Shown: piece after piece, positions 40,390 through 51,373 of the stretch
Layout of the letters: every line of letters starts with the position of its first letter
Numbering within the stretch: the first letter of the stretch is position 1
Origin: Ophiostoma sp. CBS 140.51
Lineage: Eukaryota > Ascomycota > Sordariomycetes > Ophiostomatales > Ophiostomataceae
Direction of reading: 5' to 3'
NCBI GenBank assembly: GCA_029298735.1
Contig: JANSLP010000230.1
Location: 1 to 54,372, forward strand
Length of the DNA stretch: 54,372 nucleotides
Translations under genes and position numbers: made by a program
Notes under the pieces: model-generated
Databases searched by the model: none
What the model was told of the DNA's origin: nothing
What the model saw: the letters and a program-made list of their open reading frames with translations, nothing else

Positions 40390-41662
40390 GATGGAGGCGA
40401 GGGGTCGAGAAGTCGACCGGATGTAGATTGTTGTCGTCGTCGTTGGATGTCGTTGTTGTCGATGTCGAGGTTAAGGTTAGGTTAACGGCAGTTCGGTGGT
40501 GTTGGTAGCGTTGCAGTGAGGGTCTAGAACCCGGGGTTGTCGTTCTTGGGTCGTATCGAGATGCTTGTCGCAAAGGATGAGATCGAGTGATGTGATGTAT
40601 GTCGTGAATGTAGATGAAGCACACAAAAGAGTGGTGTCGAGACGAAGAGTCAGATCCTTATTTTGTGATGACTTTGTGACGACTTGTAACAAGTTGAGGA
40701 AGGATAAAGCATAAGTTGAGACGGGAAAGACGGGAAGGCGCGAACGGTTTCATAGAGGGAGAGTGTCTGGGTGTGAAGGGGGGGGCGGGACTGGGAGCTG
40801 CAGTGATCGCCCCTTCTTATTAGAGAGCTTTAGTGTCTGTTTGGGTTGTATCCCGTCGAGGAAGGGGCGAAGGGACAAGACAAAAGAAGGAGGGAAGAAA
40901 AGAGTCAGGAAAGAACGAAACAAAACGTGTCACCATTCAAGAGAACAAAAGAACAGGACAGAGTTGAACAGTCTCAACGTCGCACAGGGAGATGCCTGCC
41001 TATTTAACTTGAACGCGAGACACGCGAGACACGAGCAAAATGGACCAGAAACGCCACTTTACTCTCGCTTCGCGGGGAAGAATGCAGGGGTCTCGTAGTC
41101 TCTCTCGTACTCTGTACAGTGGATGTTGTCTCGACAAAAGGAATGGCTAACCAATGCTGCACACGTCACAGGGTTGTTCTTTCCGAAACACGCAAAAACA
41201 TGCACCAACAAAGGCAAAAACACTCAGCCAGGCAAGCCAGGCACCTCGCGAGAACAGTGCATCCCAACAAAAGACAAAAGATGGACTCGACTCATACCGA
41301 ACTAGGCCATGCACAGCCTGTAGGCAATGTTGTCGCATCAAGAAAGCGAAAGGAAAGCTGTTGGAAGAAGCCTTGCCAAAAGAACATTGCCTGAAGCTGA
41401 TGAATTTTAGTGCAACAAGCTCCACAAGGCTACCACGCTTGTTGGGCGTGCCCTCCCGTCACACCACCACCATAGGGGCAAGAGCAACCCGAAGCTTCGA
41501 TTTAGCGGGGTTTGGTCACGCTGGAGGTCGGTCTATTCAGGTCTGTTCCTGGCAAGCACGCCGCCCGAGTACGCCGTACGTCGGTCGAGTCGAGTCGAAA
41601 GCGACTCTCAACATCAACATCTCGACACTACAACTTTCTCGACAGCCCCCCCTCCCTTTCTG
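40390..41662. promoter_or_regulatory. divergent promoter region ilm1 / cdc43
   Basis: These 1273 bp lie between two divergent genes. Plus-strand frames (41119-41394 and 41154-41663) overlap each other out of frame and look random. Direct CGTCGTTG/GTTGTCG-type short repeats occur near 40430-40470 in the presumed ilm1 leader, and a purine-rich tract lies at 40850-40920. The 41583-41600 GTCGAGTCGAGTCG run is a small microsatellite near the cdc43 start. Confidence 0.4.
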
Positions 41663-43167
41663 ATGGACCCCCCGCTCGACAATGCGCGCCACCTGCGCTA
41701 CTGGCAGCGCTGCCTGCGCACACTGCTGCCACACCAGTACACGGCCAACGACAGCACACGCATGACGTTGGGCTGTTTTTCCGTGGCTGCTGCCGACGTG
41801 CTGGCGGCGGGACCGACGTCGACCTCGCTCTTGACTCCCTCCGACAGGAAGGCGTTCCGAACCTGGGTACTGGCGTGTCAACACCCTGGCGGCGGCTTCG
41901 CCGGGGCGCCGACCCACGTCTTCCCGAAGCCGGTGTACAGCAGTTTCGACTTTGTTGAAGGAAAGTCGACAGTCGGAGCTCCCGGGGAGGCCAACATTGC
42001 GGCGACATTGTTTGCACTACAGCTGCTGGCGTTGCTGGCGAACGACGAGACGAGCGGCGAGACGAGCGGCAAGAGCGAGCGGAGCGAGGACCGAAAAGAA
42101 GGAGCCTTCCTTGGCGTCAACCTAAACGCAACGCTGCGGTGGCTGCGGCGGTTACAGAGAGACAATGGCAGTTTCGGGGAGTACGTGTCGGAGGTGGTGG
42201 ACCCACGAGTGGCGGGCGGCAAGCGATCGGTGATAGGCGGCGGTGCGGACATGCGGTACTGCTATATTGCGGCGATGATCCGGTGGATGCTAGGGGGAGG
42301 GAGTGGTGATGAAGATGCCCAAGACATTGATGTCGACGCGCTGGTGCTGTACATGCGTCGTGGCCAGACGTACGATGGCGGCTTCTCAGAGAGCTCGACA
42401 CACGAGTCGCATGGTAAGCCCTCGCTCACATATCATTCTATTTCACTGGTCACCGCTAACGGACAGCCGGCTACGCGTTTTGTGCGATTGCAGCGCTCGA
42501 GCTGTTGGGCCGTGCACCCGAAGGCGATCCGACGACGACACGCTCACAATCGGGCAACGACTTGTTTGCGCGCGGCATTGCCGACCTGCCAGGACTGCTG
42601 CGGTGGTTGGGATCGAGAACGTTCCTCTACAAAACTGGCGATGACTCCGACGAAGAGGAGGAGTGGCACGAGAGCATCGTTACCGACGTCACGCCTGAGA
42701 GTCTTTTACAACCCGCCTGCCACCCGCTCTTGGGCTTCAACGGCCGCTGCAACAAGCACGCCGACTCGTGCTATACGTGGTGGACCGTGGGCACCTTGGC
42801 AATCCTACAACGACACGGCTACGGTTTAGCTGACGATACTACAGCCAACTGGGAAGCCAGCCGCGGTTTTCTGCTGGAACAGATGCAGCACGTCATTGGC
42901 GGCTTCTCCAAAACACCCGGCAGTCCGCCCGATGTGTACCACTCGTACTTGTCTCTGGCGGCACTGGCCACCCAGGGCGAGCCGACCCTCAAAGCGTTTG
43001 ACCCGGCCATGAGTGTGAGTCTGGACACGGTGAGAACGATTGAAGCGGCGCGGCGAGGACTGCTGCGTGGGTTGGGTGATGGGGGTGCCAAGCGGCGGGC
43101 CGACCTGTTGTCTCTCGGGAAAGCGTGTTGGGGGGCGAGCAACGGTACAGCGACTGCAACAACATAG
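41663..43167 (+). CDS. cdc43: geranylgeranyltransferase type I beta subunit (2 exons)
   Basis: Exons are 41663-42413 and 42467-43167, giving 483 residues. The 53-nt intron (GTAAGC, CTAAC, GACAG) joins THESH-AGYAFCAIAALELLG in frame. The protein has the prenyltransferase beta-repeat pattern (WVLACQHPGGGFAG, WLRRLQRDNGSFGEY, MRRGQTYDGGFSES, GFNGRCNKHADSCYTWW). Zinc ligands are visible as Asp350 and Cys352 in the DSCY motif and His409 in DVYHSYLSL. GGTase-I attaches C20 geranylgeranyl groups to CaaL-ending GTPases such as Rho1, Cdc42 and Rac. It needs the alpha subunit shared with farnesyltransferase, which is not in this window. Low-complexity inserts occur near residues 130-150 and 205-235. 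The stop codon is 79 bp from that of the convergent glycosyltransferase gene. Confidence 0.95.
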
Positions 43168-43246
43168 CATTACGAAACATAGACAACATATATGAATTTA
43201 TTTGAATTCCTTTAGACTCCATCATTTTATCTGCCGACTACGCACC

Positions 43247-44635
43247 CTACGCACTCTCGTACCCCATGGCAAACACCTCCCAAGGTACACCTCTTGGCTC
43301 GCCCACCCACGCTGGACCGACCGTCTGGGCCACTGTGCTCCAGCCCCGAACCAAGGCTCGCCAGTAACACGTCTCGGCTGCTGGGCTAAAGTATCCTCCA
43401 TCGACAAACAGGGCCTGCTGTCGTCGTGCAATCCCCTGGGCTACATCCGGGTGCCGCTCGAGCCACGCCACCGTTGCCTGCAAGTCGGACCAGTCTGGGG
43501 CCACAAAGACAGCGTTGGCTTCGTCGGCAGTGTAGTGGACAGGCCAGGCAGACTGTACGCCATCAGACGGCATCCAGGAGGGAGATTTACCTCCATTGTC
43601 GGGGAGGAGGTACGACGAGAACAACGGTTTCACGAGATGTGACGTGTGCTGCAGCCAGGCCATAGGCGGTGTCAACAACACGCTGTTACACATCTGCAGA
43701 AACTGCAGCCGGCCGCTGTAGGTAATGCCCTCGGTATGCAAAACATACTTGTAGCGACAAAAGTCTTCTATCCGCAAGGCGTTGACAGCGACTGGATCAC
43801 TGTTTTCCCTGTCCGCCCCCCTGTCCTCCCACACCAGCTCTTGCACGTCCGCCCAGGATGCCGTGCCCGCCACTTTGAGCAGGTCTGTCCGCATCTGTGG
43901 ATGTTGCGCACTGTTGTACCGTTTTGTGCCGCGCCAGACCGGTCGAGGGTCTTTTTGACTAAAGGGCAGCTGTCTTTCGAGAGCGGCGACGGCTTCGGCT
44001 GCTTTACTGAAGGAGCCAACGAACGGCAGGGCTGGCCAGCCCCAAAAGGAAAAGTGTGGCATGAGAAAGGCGCGTGTGACCGGTAGACTACCCGGTGTCG
44101 AGGCAGCGTAAGCAGGTCTACTATATGACAGTGTATCGTTGGCCGGGCCGTCGAGAACGTTGATGGCCAGAACCGTGTCAGGGAGTAGAGGGTCCGTCGA
44201 GGGTGCAGTCAAAACAGCTCGATGAAGCTGATGCAGAGCGGCCATGCGGGCATCAACAAAACCCTTGTCGAGTGTACCCTTGCCCTCGTGGTGGACAATG
44301 TATAGGCGTCCATTCTGGAGACGGACTTGGAGAGGACTCGAGTCTGAGTCGACTGGTTTAGGAAGGACACGAAAGGTGCCCTGGGCAACCATGTTGTCAA
44401 TATCCTTGGTAATGTCCGGGAAGGTGACGCGGCACTGCTTCTCGTCGAGGTGGAGGCTGTCAAAGAGGCGACGGTCGGGCGTGAAGCCGCCCTTGGCAGC
44501 GATGGCTCGTAGTCGAACATCGTCAACGGCGACCTTTCCATAGAGATGGTAGAAGAGAAGCAGGATGATGCCGGCAGCAGCGACGATCATCAACTGTCGG
44601 TACTGTCCTTGTCGAATCATCGTGCGCATGTCCAT
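43247..44635 (-). CDS. GT90 / CAP10-type glycosyltransferase, type II membrane protein
   Basis: This single-exon protein has 462 residues from the ATG at 44635; the longer frame to 44665 would begin with TTG. A short basic N-terminus and one TM helix (about 15-31, LMIVAAAGIILLLFYHL) give a Golgi type II topology. The lumenal part carries GT90 (CAP10/DUF821) landmarks: MPHFSFWGWP (192-201), VWRGTKRYNSA (233-243), KYVLHTEGITYSGRLQFLQMCNSVLLTPP (296-324), and the C-terminal DEANAVFVAPDWSDLQATVAWLERHP. GT90 members include Cryptococcus CAP10/CAP59-region proteins, beta-xylosyltransferases and protein O-glucosyltransferases. The sugar and acceptor here are not known. The same-strand CCT2 gene lies upstream, beyond a 0.4-kb gap. 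Confidence 0.9.
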   Translation of the reverse strand: MDMRTMIRQGQYRQLMIVAAAGIILLLFYHLYGKVAVDDVRLRAIAAKGGFTPDRRLFDSLHLDEKQCRVTFPDITKDIDNMVAQGTFRVLPKPVDSDSSPLQVRLQNGRLYIVHHEGKGTLDKGFVDARMAALHQLHRAVLTAPSTDPLLPDTVLAINVLDGPANDTLSYSRPAYAASTPGSLPVTRAFLMPHFSFWGWPALPFVGSFSKAAEAVAALERQLPFSQKDPRPVWRGTKRYNSAQHPQMRTDLLKVAGTASWADVQELVWEDRGADRENSDPVAVNALRIEDFCRYKYVLHTEGITYSGRLQFLQMCNSVLLTPPMAWLQHTSHLVKPLFSSYLLPDNGGKSPSWMPSDGVQSAWPVHYTADEANAVFVAPDWSDLQATVAWLERHPDVAQGIARRQQALFVDGGYFSPAAETCYWRALVRGWSTVAQTVGPAWVGEPRGVPWEVFAMGYESA

Positions 44636-45034
44636 TGTTGTCCAGGTGAAAACAGAAGGTGTCAAGAAATAAATTTGGGCAAACCGAACCTATTCATCTC
44701 TCTCCCTCGGATAAAAGAGACTCAGCTTGGGGGCGGTTGTTGGACACTCAGTGTCTATATATATTAGCCGGCACAATGCGGCAGCACAATGCGGCGAGGC
44801 ACGTCTTCATCATGTCGATCATGGGCACGACGGCCTGTCTTGAACTGTGTGATTGGTAGCAAAGAGTCTATGAAAAGAGCGTACCTAGAAATCACATATA
44901 AATACAGCCATATTTTGTAGATGTTTGTATCTTCTATCTTATTTCCTATCCCATTCTTTTTGATTTTGATTTTCCACCTCCTCCTAATTCGACTTCTCGT
45001 CGACTCGACTCGCCTTCGGCTCGGCTCGTCTCAT
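44636..45034. other. intergenic region, GT90 promoter / CCT2 3' flank
   Basis: These 399 bp lie between two minus-strand genes. A direct repeat GCACAATGCGGC occurs at 44772-44783 and 44784-44796 with a one-base change. The 44890-45000 part is T-rich and probably holds the CCT2 3' UTR. No gene was seen. Confidence 0.4.
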
Positions 45035-46706
45035 CTACATCCGCTCCCGCCGCCGGGGCGCCGCCCGGATAATGTCGTCCACCCGCAGCAGCAGCTCCGC
45101 CGCCTCGCTCGCCGACGACACCACCGCCTTCTTGAGCTTGTAGCTCTCAATCACGCCCAGCTCGCGCATGTCCGTCACGCCGCCACCCGGTGTAGCCAGG
45201 TCCAGACCGTACGTTGACATACCGTCATAGATGGTCTTGCGCAGACGCGCCACCAGATCGCCCGAGTCCAGACCCGCATTGTCGGCCAGAATCGTCGGCA
45301 GCTGACGCAGTGCAATCGCGAAAGCGCCGACGGCCATTTGCTTCTTGCCCTCAACGCGCGTCGCCGCGCTCTCGACTGCCTTGGCCATCAGCATCTCGGC
45401 ACAGCCGCCGCCCAGCGTCGTGCGGGGCTCCTTGACCGTTTGCGACAAGACAGCCAGCGCGTCGTGCAGACTGCGCTCGGCCTCGTCCAGCAGCTGCTCG
45501 GTGGCGCCGCGCAGCACAATCGTGCAGGCCTGGCCGGCCCCGACACCGCTAAACTTGATCAAGGTGTCCTCGCCGATAATGACCTCCTCAATCAGGTCGC
45601 ACGAACCAAGCTTGACGAGCTCCGGGTGGTCAAACGTCGACGCAATCTCGCCGCCCGTGACCAGGGCCAGGCGCTCAATGCCGTCAAAGTCGGCGTGCTC
45701 AATGGACATGATGCCCGCGTCGGCAAACAGCTGCTCAGGCCAATTATAAATAAGCTGGCGGTTGATGAAGCAGTTGATGCCGTGGGCCTTGATCTTGTCG
45801 ACCTTGGCCTTCATCTTGTCGCGCTCGGCCTTTTCGAGCTCGGCGAGCTTGCTCGTGGTCGTCACCTTGACGCGCGCGCCAAAGATCTTGACCTTGTCCG
45901 TGTCCATGGAGGTGTTGGCCACCAGAATCTTGGCCTTCTCCAAACGCTTGGGCTGGTTGACGCCAATCTTCTTGTCGAGAATAAAACCCTCGTCCAGATA
46001 CGACTCGCTGAGCTTGCCGCCCGTCTTCTTGATAATCTGAATGTGCGTCAGGTCGACGGTGCCGCCGAGTCTCAAAATGGCCTCGGTGGCCAGCTCGGCG
46101 AAATGGTTGCGGTCCTGGGCGAGCACCTTGGAGGAAAGCGTCGTGCGCGCAATCGCCACCAGGTCTTTGCGGAACGCCTTGGGATCCTTGCTGTGGTCGA
46201 CTGCCGAGGCCTCAAGCGCATCCAAAGCGGCCCGGCTGGCTATTCTGTAGCCTTCGATAATCGTCTGCGGGTGAATCTTCTTGTCGACCAGCTTCTCGGC
46301 CTCGCGCAGCAGCTCCGCCGCCAGCACCGCCACCGACGTCGTGCCGTCGCCGACCTCGTCGTCCTGCACTTTCGAGATGTTGACCAGCACCTTGGCTGCT
46401 GCATTGTCCAGCGCAATCGACTTTAATATTGTCGCGCCGTCGTTGGTCACGATAATGTCGCCCGTCGACGCCGACTGCAGAATCTTGTCCATGCCCTTGG
46501 GGCCCAGCGTGCTCTTGACCAGGTCGCCCACTGCAATGGCGCCCACAAACGCCGACAGACGGGCATTCTCGCCCTTTTCTTCCGTCGTGCCCTCCTCGAA
46601 GATCTGTGTCGGGCTGAAGGAGGCCTAAAAGACACGAGGTGTGTTAGTATTTGACTGTGTAGATGCAAATTGAGTAGATGCTGTCTTCTCTTCAGGGGCT
46701 TACCAT
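45035..46706 (-). CDS. cct2: T-complex protein 1 subunit beta (CCT2), first exon is ATG only
   Basis: Exon 1 is just the ATG (46706-46704), followed at once by GTAAGC. The 79-nt intron (ACTAAC branch, TTTTAG acceptor) leads to exon 2, 46624-45035. The 530-residue product begins MASFSPTQIFEEGTTEEKGENARL, the standard CCT-beta N-terminus. TAG directly precedes the exon 2 codons in frame, so splicing is required to supply the start. Group II chaperonin motifs are STLGPKGMDKIL (39-50), VTNDGATIL (about 60-68) and VGDGTTSVAVLAAELL (about 92-107), with the ATP-site GGGCAEMLMA further on and AAPRRRERM at the end. CCT2 is one of eight subunits of the cytosolic TRiC/CCT ring that folds actin, tubulin and WD-repeat proteins. 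It is divergent from eIF3b. Confidence 0.96.
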
Positions 46707-47562
46707 GGTAGCTCAATGTGTAGATGTTGTGGGGGAGAAAGGAAGGAAATGCAGTCGTCAACCGGATAATGCAGTCGTTCAATGTAAATGCGTATGCGTA
46801 TGCGTCTCGAAGCTGTTCGTAAACAAGATCGTGGGTCGTGAGTTGTGAGCTTTGTTGAGAGTGAAGCTGCACAAATTCTCTGTTGCCTTGTCGGGAGTCG
46901 ACTTTTGGAGGTAGTCGCGATGCTTGGGAGCTCGTGCTGCAGGTAACAGCAAGTGCTGTGTAATTACGGTAGGCAGTCGTGGTGGCGGCCAATCTCAATC
47001 TCTCTGCTTCCACGGCCTGCTCTGGCGTTCTTTCTTCTCTGCCTTCCCCTATTTGCCTACCCACCTTTTGGCAGACCGTTTTTTCTTTGCAGCCTTCGTT
47101 CGCCCCTGTCCAAGATAAAAGACCCCTCCGGCGCCGGCGCTTCAGTTAATCCGACGCGCTACGCACTTTCTGTTTGCGTGCAAGCCCAGAGTCAGCCAAA
47201 GGGCAGCAAGAGCGCTAAAACTGGGATTGTTCTGTTTGTTCAGTTGGGCGGGCAGGTGCCAGGGGCCTTACTTTGGGAGTCCATTTTCGCGGGGCTCAGA
47301 AAACCCAGACCCACTTTTGCACACTTTGCACCTGTGTTTGGTGGGCTGCGGCGTGCAAAACGCAAAAAAAATAGGAATCGACGGCCTCTCCCATTGTGCC
47401 AAATCCGTCAGAAGCAGAAACATCACGAAAGAAAAGGCAGGCACGTCCGGCACTTCCACATCCACATCCACCACCACATCTCAAAGTATCCCTATCTTCG
47501 ATCACCCATACACACACATTCAGAAGACACAAAAGCTCGACAACCGACACCACACCGCCACC
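46707..47562. promoter_or_regulatory. divergent promoter CCT2 / eIF3b
   Basis: These 856 bp separate the two starts. The CCT2 leader contains GCGTATGCGTATGCGT (46789-46804 region) and several GTTGTG/TTGTGAG elements. The eIF3b side has CA-rich leader sequence (CACATCCACATCCACC, near 47456-47475) and ends in GCCACC directly before the ATG. No gene fits here; the open frames are upstream extensions of the two coding frames. Confidence 0.45.
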
Positions 47563-49912
47563 ATGGCCCCCTCTTTCGACCACCTCCGCGAGGCGGATCT
47601 CGACGACGACGAGTTTGACGAGGATGAGGTCGACATTTCCGACCTGCGCGCAAAGTACGAGGTGCAGCTGGAGCAGGGATTCGATACATTTGTTGTGATT
47701 GACGGTCTGCCCGTCGTCACAGAGGAGCAGAAGCCGAAGCTGGTCAAGTTTCTGCTCAAGAAGCTCAACACGGTGGGCCGCGTGCGCGAGGAGAGCGTCG
47801 AGATGCCCATGGAGGGCGAGGATGGAAAGTCGTTGGGGTGAGTTGTCCGAGGGCACCCCGAAGGGGTGTCCGTAGGAGAATCCCTTCTCTCCTCTCTTTT
47901 TGCTCATTTTATTGTCACTAACCCACGCGAACAGATTTGCCTTCGTTGAATACTCCTCCGCCGGCGAGGCTGCTGCTGCCGTCCGCCAACTCGACAACGT
48001 CGCGCTCGACAAGCGCCACACGCTGCGCGTCAACAAGCTGACCGACATTGAGCGGTACGGCCGCGAGGGCCGCATCGCCGACGAGTACGAGCCGCCACAC
48101 ATTGACGACTTTGTGCCCCGCGACCACCTGCGCTCGTTCCTGGCCGATCCTAGCGGTCGCGGCCGCGACCAGTTTGTCATGTACCGCGGCGACAATGTCG
48201 GCGTCGTCTGGAACAACGAAAAGGACAACCAGGAGATTATTGTCGACCGGCCTAATTGGACCGAGAGCTTCGTGCAGTGGTCGCCGCTCGGCACCTACCT
48301 GACCTCGGTCCACATCCAGGGTGTCCAGCTCTGGGCGGGCCCCAAGTGGGACCGTGTCGGCCGTTTCCCCCATCCTTTTGTCAACCTTGTCGCCTTCTCG
48401 CCCCAGGAGAACTACCTGGTGACCTGGTCCAACCGCCCGATCTCCATCGGCGAGGAGGGCCACCCGGCCCTGTCCATTGACGACGACGGCAAGAACTATG
48501 TCATTTGGGACATTGCCTCCGCCAAGCCACTGCGGTCTTTCGCCAACATTGACATCCCCGGTGGCCCCGAGGGCCCCGACGGTGTCAAGGCGCCCCGGAA
48601 ACAGCCGTGGCCTGCCTTCAAGTGGTCGTCGGACGACAAGTACGTGGCGCGGTTAACACAGGGCCAGTCCATTTCCGTGTACGAGACGCCCCGCATGAAC
48701 CTGCTGGACAAGACGACCATCAAGATTGAGGGTGTCATGGACTTTGACTGGGCGCCCGCCCGCCCGCAGCGCGAGGGTGTCAAGACGTACGAGCAACTCT
48801 TTTGCTACTGGACGCCCGAGATTGGCAGCAACCCTGCCAAGGTCGGCCTTATGAGCATCCCGTCCAAGGAGGTTGTGCGCACACTCAACCTGTTCTCGGT
48901 GTCGGACGCCAAACTGCACTGGCAGTCCGAGGGCGCCTACCTGTGCGTCAAGGTCGACCGCCACTCCAAGTCTAAGAAGTCGCAGGCCACCACGCTCGAG
49001 ATCTTCCGGGTCAAGGAAAAGGGCGTCCCCGTCGAGGTCCTGGACACCATCAAGGACACCGTCATCAACTTTGCCTGGGAGCCCAAGGGCGACCGCTTTG
49101 TCATTATCACGACGACCGAACCTGTTGGCCCGACCGCGGTGCCGCCCAAGACGTCTGTCGCCTTCTACTGCCCCGAAAAGGCCAAGGGCAACGCCGTCGG
49201 CAACTTTAAGCTGCTGCGCACGCTCGACAAGAAGAACAGCAACGCTATCTACTGGTCGCCCAAGGGCCGCTTTGTCGTCGTGGCCACCGTGCACAACCAG
49301 CAGAGCTCCGAGCTCGAGTTCTTTGATGTCGATTTCGAGGGCGAGAAGCCCGAGGCCGACAAGGACATGACGGCCAACCTGCAGCTCATGAACACGGCCG
49401 ACCACTACGGTGTGACCGATGTCGAGTGGGACCCGTCGGGCCGCTACGTCGCCACCTGGGCGTCCGCCTGGAAGCACTCCATGGAGAACGGCTACCACAT
49501 GTACAACTTTAAGGGCGAGCTGCTGCGCGAAGAGCCCATTGACAAGTTCAAGCAGCTGCAGTGGCGTCCCCGCCCCCCCACTCTTTTGAGTAAAGAAGAG
49601 CAAAAGACGATCCGCAAGAACCTGCGCGAGTACTCGCGCGTCTTTGACCAGGAGGATGCCGAACGGATAGCCGGTGCCGACCAGGAGGTCATTGACCGCC
49701 GCCGCGAGCTGCTGGCCGAGTGGTACCGCTTCCGCGAGTCTATGGAGGAGGAGCTGGCCGAGGAGCGTGAGATTTCCAATGTCTCTGCCAACGTCGTTGA
49801 GGAGATGCTCAAGGCCAAGACAGCGGCGCTCGGTGCCGTTGTCGACCAGGAGAAGGTCGTCGAGGAGATTGTCGAGGAGGTCCTCGAGGAGACGGAGGAG
49901 ATTGTGCAGTAA
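47563..49912 (+). CDS. prt1: translation initiation factor eIF3 subunit b (Prt1, 2 exons)
   Basis: Exons are 47563-47837 and 47935-49912, giving 750 residues. The 97-nt intron (GTGAGT, CACTAAC, ACAG) splits a Gly codon inside the RRM (KSLG-FAFVEYSS). The ATG sits in an ideal GCCACCATGG context. The acidic N-terminus (DLDDDEFDEDEVDISDLRAKYE) is followed by the RRM (about 41-122: FVVIDGLPVV, FAFVEYSSAGEA) that contacts eIF3a and eIF3j. Then comes the eIF3b beta-propeller (WSPLGTYLTSVHIQGVQLWAGPKW, FSPQENYLVTWSN, WSPKGRFVVVATV, WDPSGRYVATW), and a helical tail that binds eIF3i/g, ending Glu-rich. It scaffolds eIF3 on the 40S subunit. The length is normal for the family. Codon bias is strong. Confidence 0.97.
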
Positions 49913-50858
49913 ATGGAGTGGGTGCGGTGAAGCCAAAAAAGTTTGGGATCTTTTTTCTGTTACTTTTTCTTATCTTGCTTTCTATTTATTTTTGTTTCAC
50001 AGTACGTCGTAAACGTAAAGGGCATTAGAAAAGAGGACGGGAGATAATGCGGCTCTCTCTCGGCTTTTTTTTTCTTAGTTTTACTCCTATGAAGGGCAGT
50101 TTTTTTTAGTTGATTTATCAAAAAAAACCAAAAAAAAAAAAAAATATGAAACCTGTTTACTTTAATGAGGTGTTCTGTGATCATTGTGATGTCTTTTGAT
50201 ATTCTCTAAAAAAAATTTAAAAAAAAAAGACGAGGAAAGACAGCACGACTTTATAATCACCAAATGAAACAATCCTTGAGTGACAGTCTCATCTTGTCGA
50301 GACATGCTATCCGGCAGACCCGTGTCTTGCTCGTTGTTGTCACACGCAAGAGCGTGGTCTATGATGTTTCTGTTTCTGATTCTCTTTCTATCGGCCTCAC
50401 CACGACGTGCCACCGAGACCACACGTTCACTCCTTCCCGTTTGCGTAAACGTATCCCGCCCACGGGCTCTTTCCCATCTTCCCCATCCTTTTTGGTCTGT
50501 ACCTTAATCTGGCTATTTGGGAAAGAGCAATACACGCGCCAAGACTGACTGTACCTTTCTTTTTAACGATGATTTAGGAAGGAGAGCGTTCAGGCTAAAC
50601 AGTCACTTTTCTCCTTCTTGGCCCTTTTCGCATCTCTATTTTTTTGTATTTCTGTTGACGATATCCAAATTGAATAAAACACTGCGTCGCCTATTCTCCA
50701 CAACTGAGCCTCTTGTTCGTCCCGCAAACCGAAGAAAGACATTCTTGCCGCGTCCAGAATCTCGTCTGATCTCGTTTAACGTCACGCTTCGCGTTCTTAC
50801 CTCACCATCACCATCACGACTCTTGGATCACAGCTTTTCGACTTCAGAAATCATCACC
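49913..50858. other. intergenic region with A/T homopolymer tracts, promoter of the CVNH gene
   Basis: These 946 bp include the eIF3b 3' flank and the CVNH gene leader. Homopolymeric tracts are concentrated at 50066-50075 (T), 50122-50144 (A with CC breaks) and 50207-50228 (A). The leader after 50600 is pyrimidine-rich and contains CACCATCACCATCACGA (about 50803-50819). The frame of the next gene is open upstream to 50517, but without protein-like sequence before 50859. Confidence 0.45.
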
Positions 50859-51373
50859 ATGACCGCCAACATGGCCCAACGAATCCTTCTCTGCCTCTTC
50901 GTTCTCATCTCTGCCGCCGCCGCAGACTACTCCAACTTTACCACTACTTGCGAGAACCCCGTGCTGCACGCCAGCCGTACCGGCCACCTCAGTCAACTGT
51001 CGGCGTCGTGCGTCACCAACGCCGGCGAGGATACCGGAACGAACAGCACCGACACGATATCCATCCACAACAGCACACTCGATCTCAACTTGTGTCTAGG
51101 CATCGACTACACCACAGCAGCACTCGTGTGGTCCATCTACGGCAAGTTTTCGAATTACTGCACGAGCTGTTGGGTCGTGGGCCGGACCGGTTTGGGCTGT
51201 ACGTGTTCGACGCTGTCCGGCGTCAGAGCGAACTCGACAATCGATCTTGGTAAGTGGAGTGGTTGTGAGGCAGGCGTGAAGATGACTGTAGGAAGCTAAT
51301 GCTAGTAGATTCTGGCATCTCCAATGTCAACGGGACGCTGTCTTGCCAGGGCGGCATCGGGATGGACTCATGA
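50859..51373 (+). CDS. secreted cyanovirin-N homology (CVNH) domain protein (2 exons)
   Basis: Exons are 50859-51249 and 51309-51373, giving 151 residues. The 59-nt intron (GTAAGT, GCTAAT branch, TAGTAG) adds ATIDL-type sequence: STIDLDSGISNVNGTLSCQ. The start MTANMAQRILLCLFVLISAAAA is a signal peptide, cleaved near residue 22. The mature part shows both halves of the CVNH fold: FTTTCENPVL..LSASCVTNAG...LDLNLCLGIDYTTAALVW and CTCSTLSG...STIDLDSGISNVNGTLSC. There are eight cysteines in the mature chain and several N-glycosylation sequons (NFT, NST, NGT). CVNH proteins are small lectin-like folds found in fungi, ferns and cyanobacteria, and many bind mannose-rich glycans; the role of the fungal ones is mostly unknown. 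A second in-frame ATG at 50871 is an alternative start. Confidence 0.83.
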
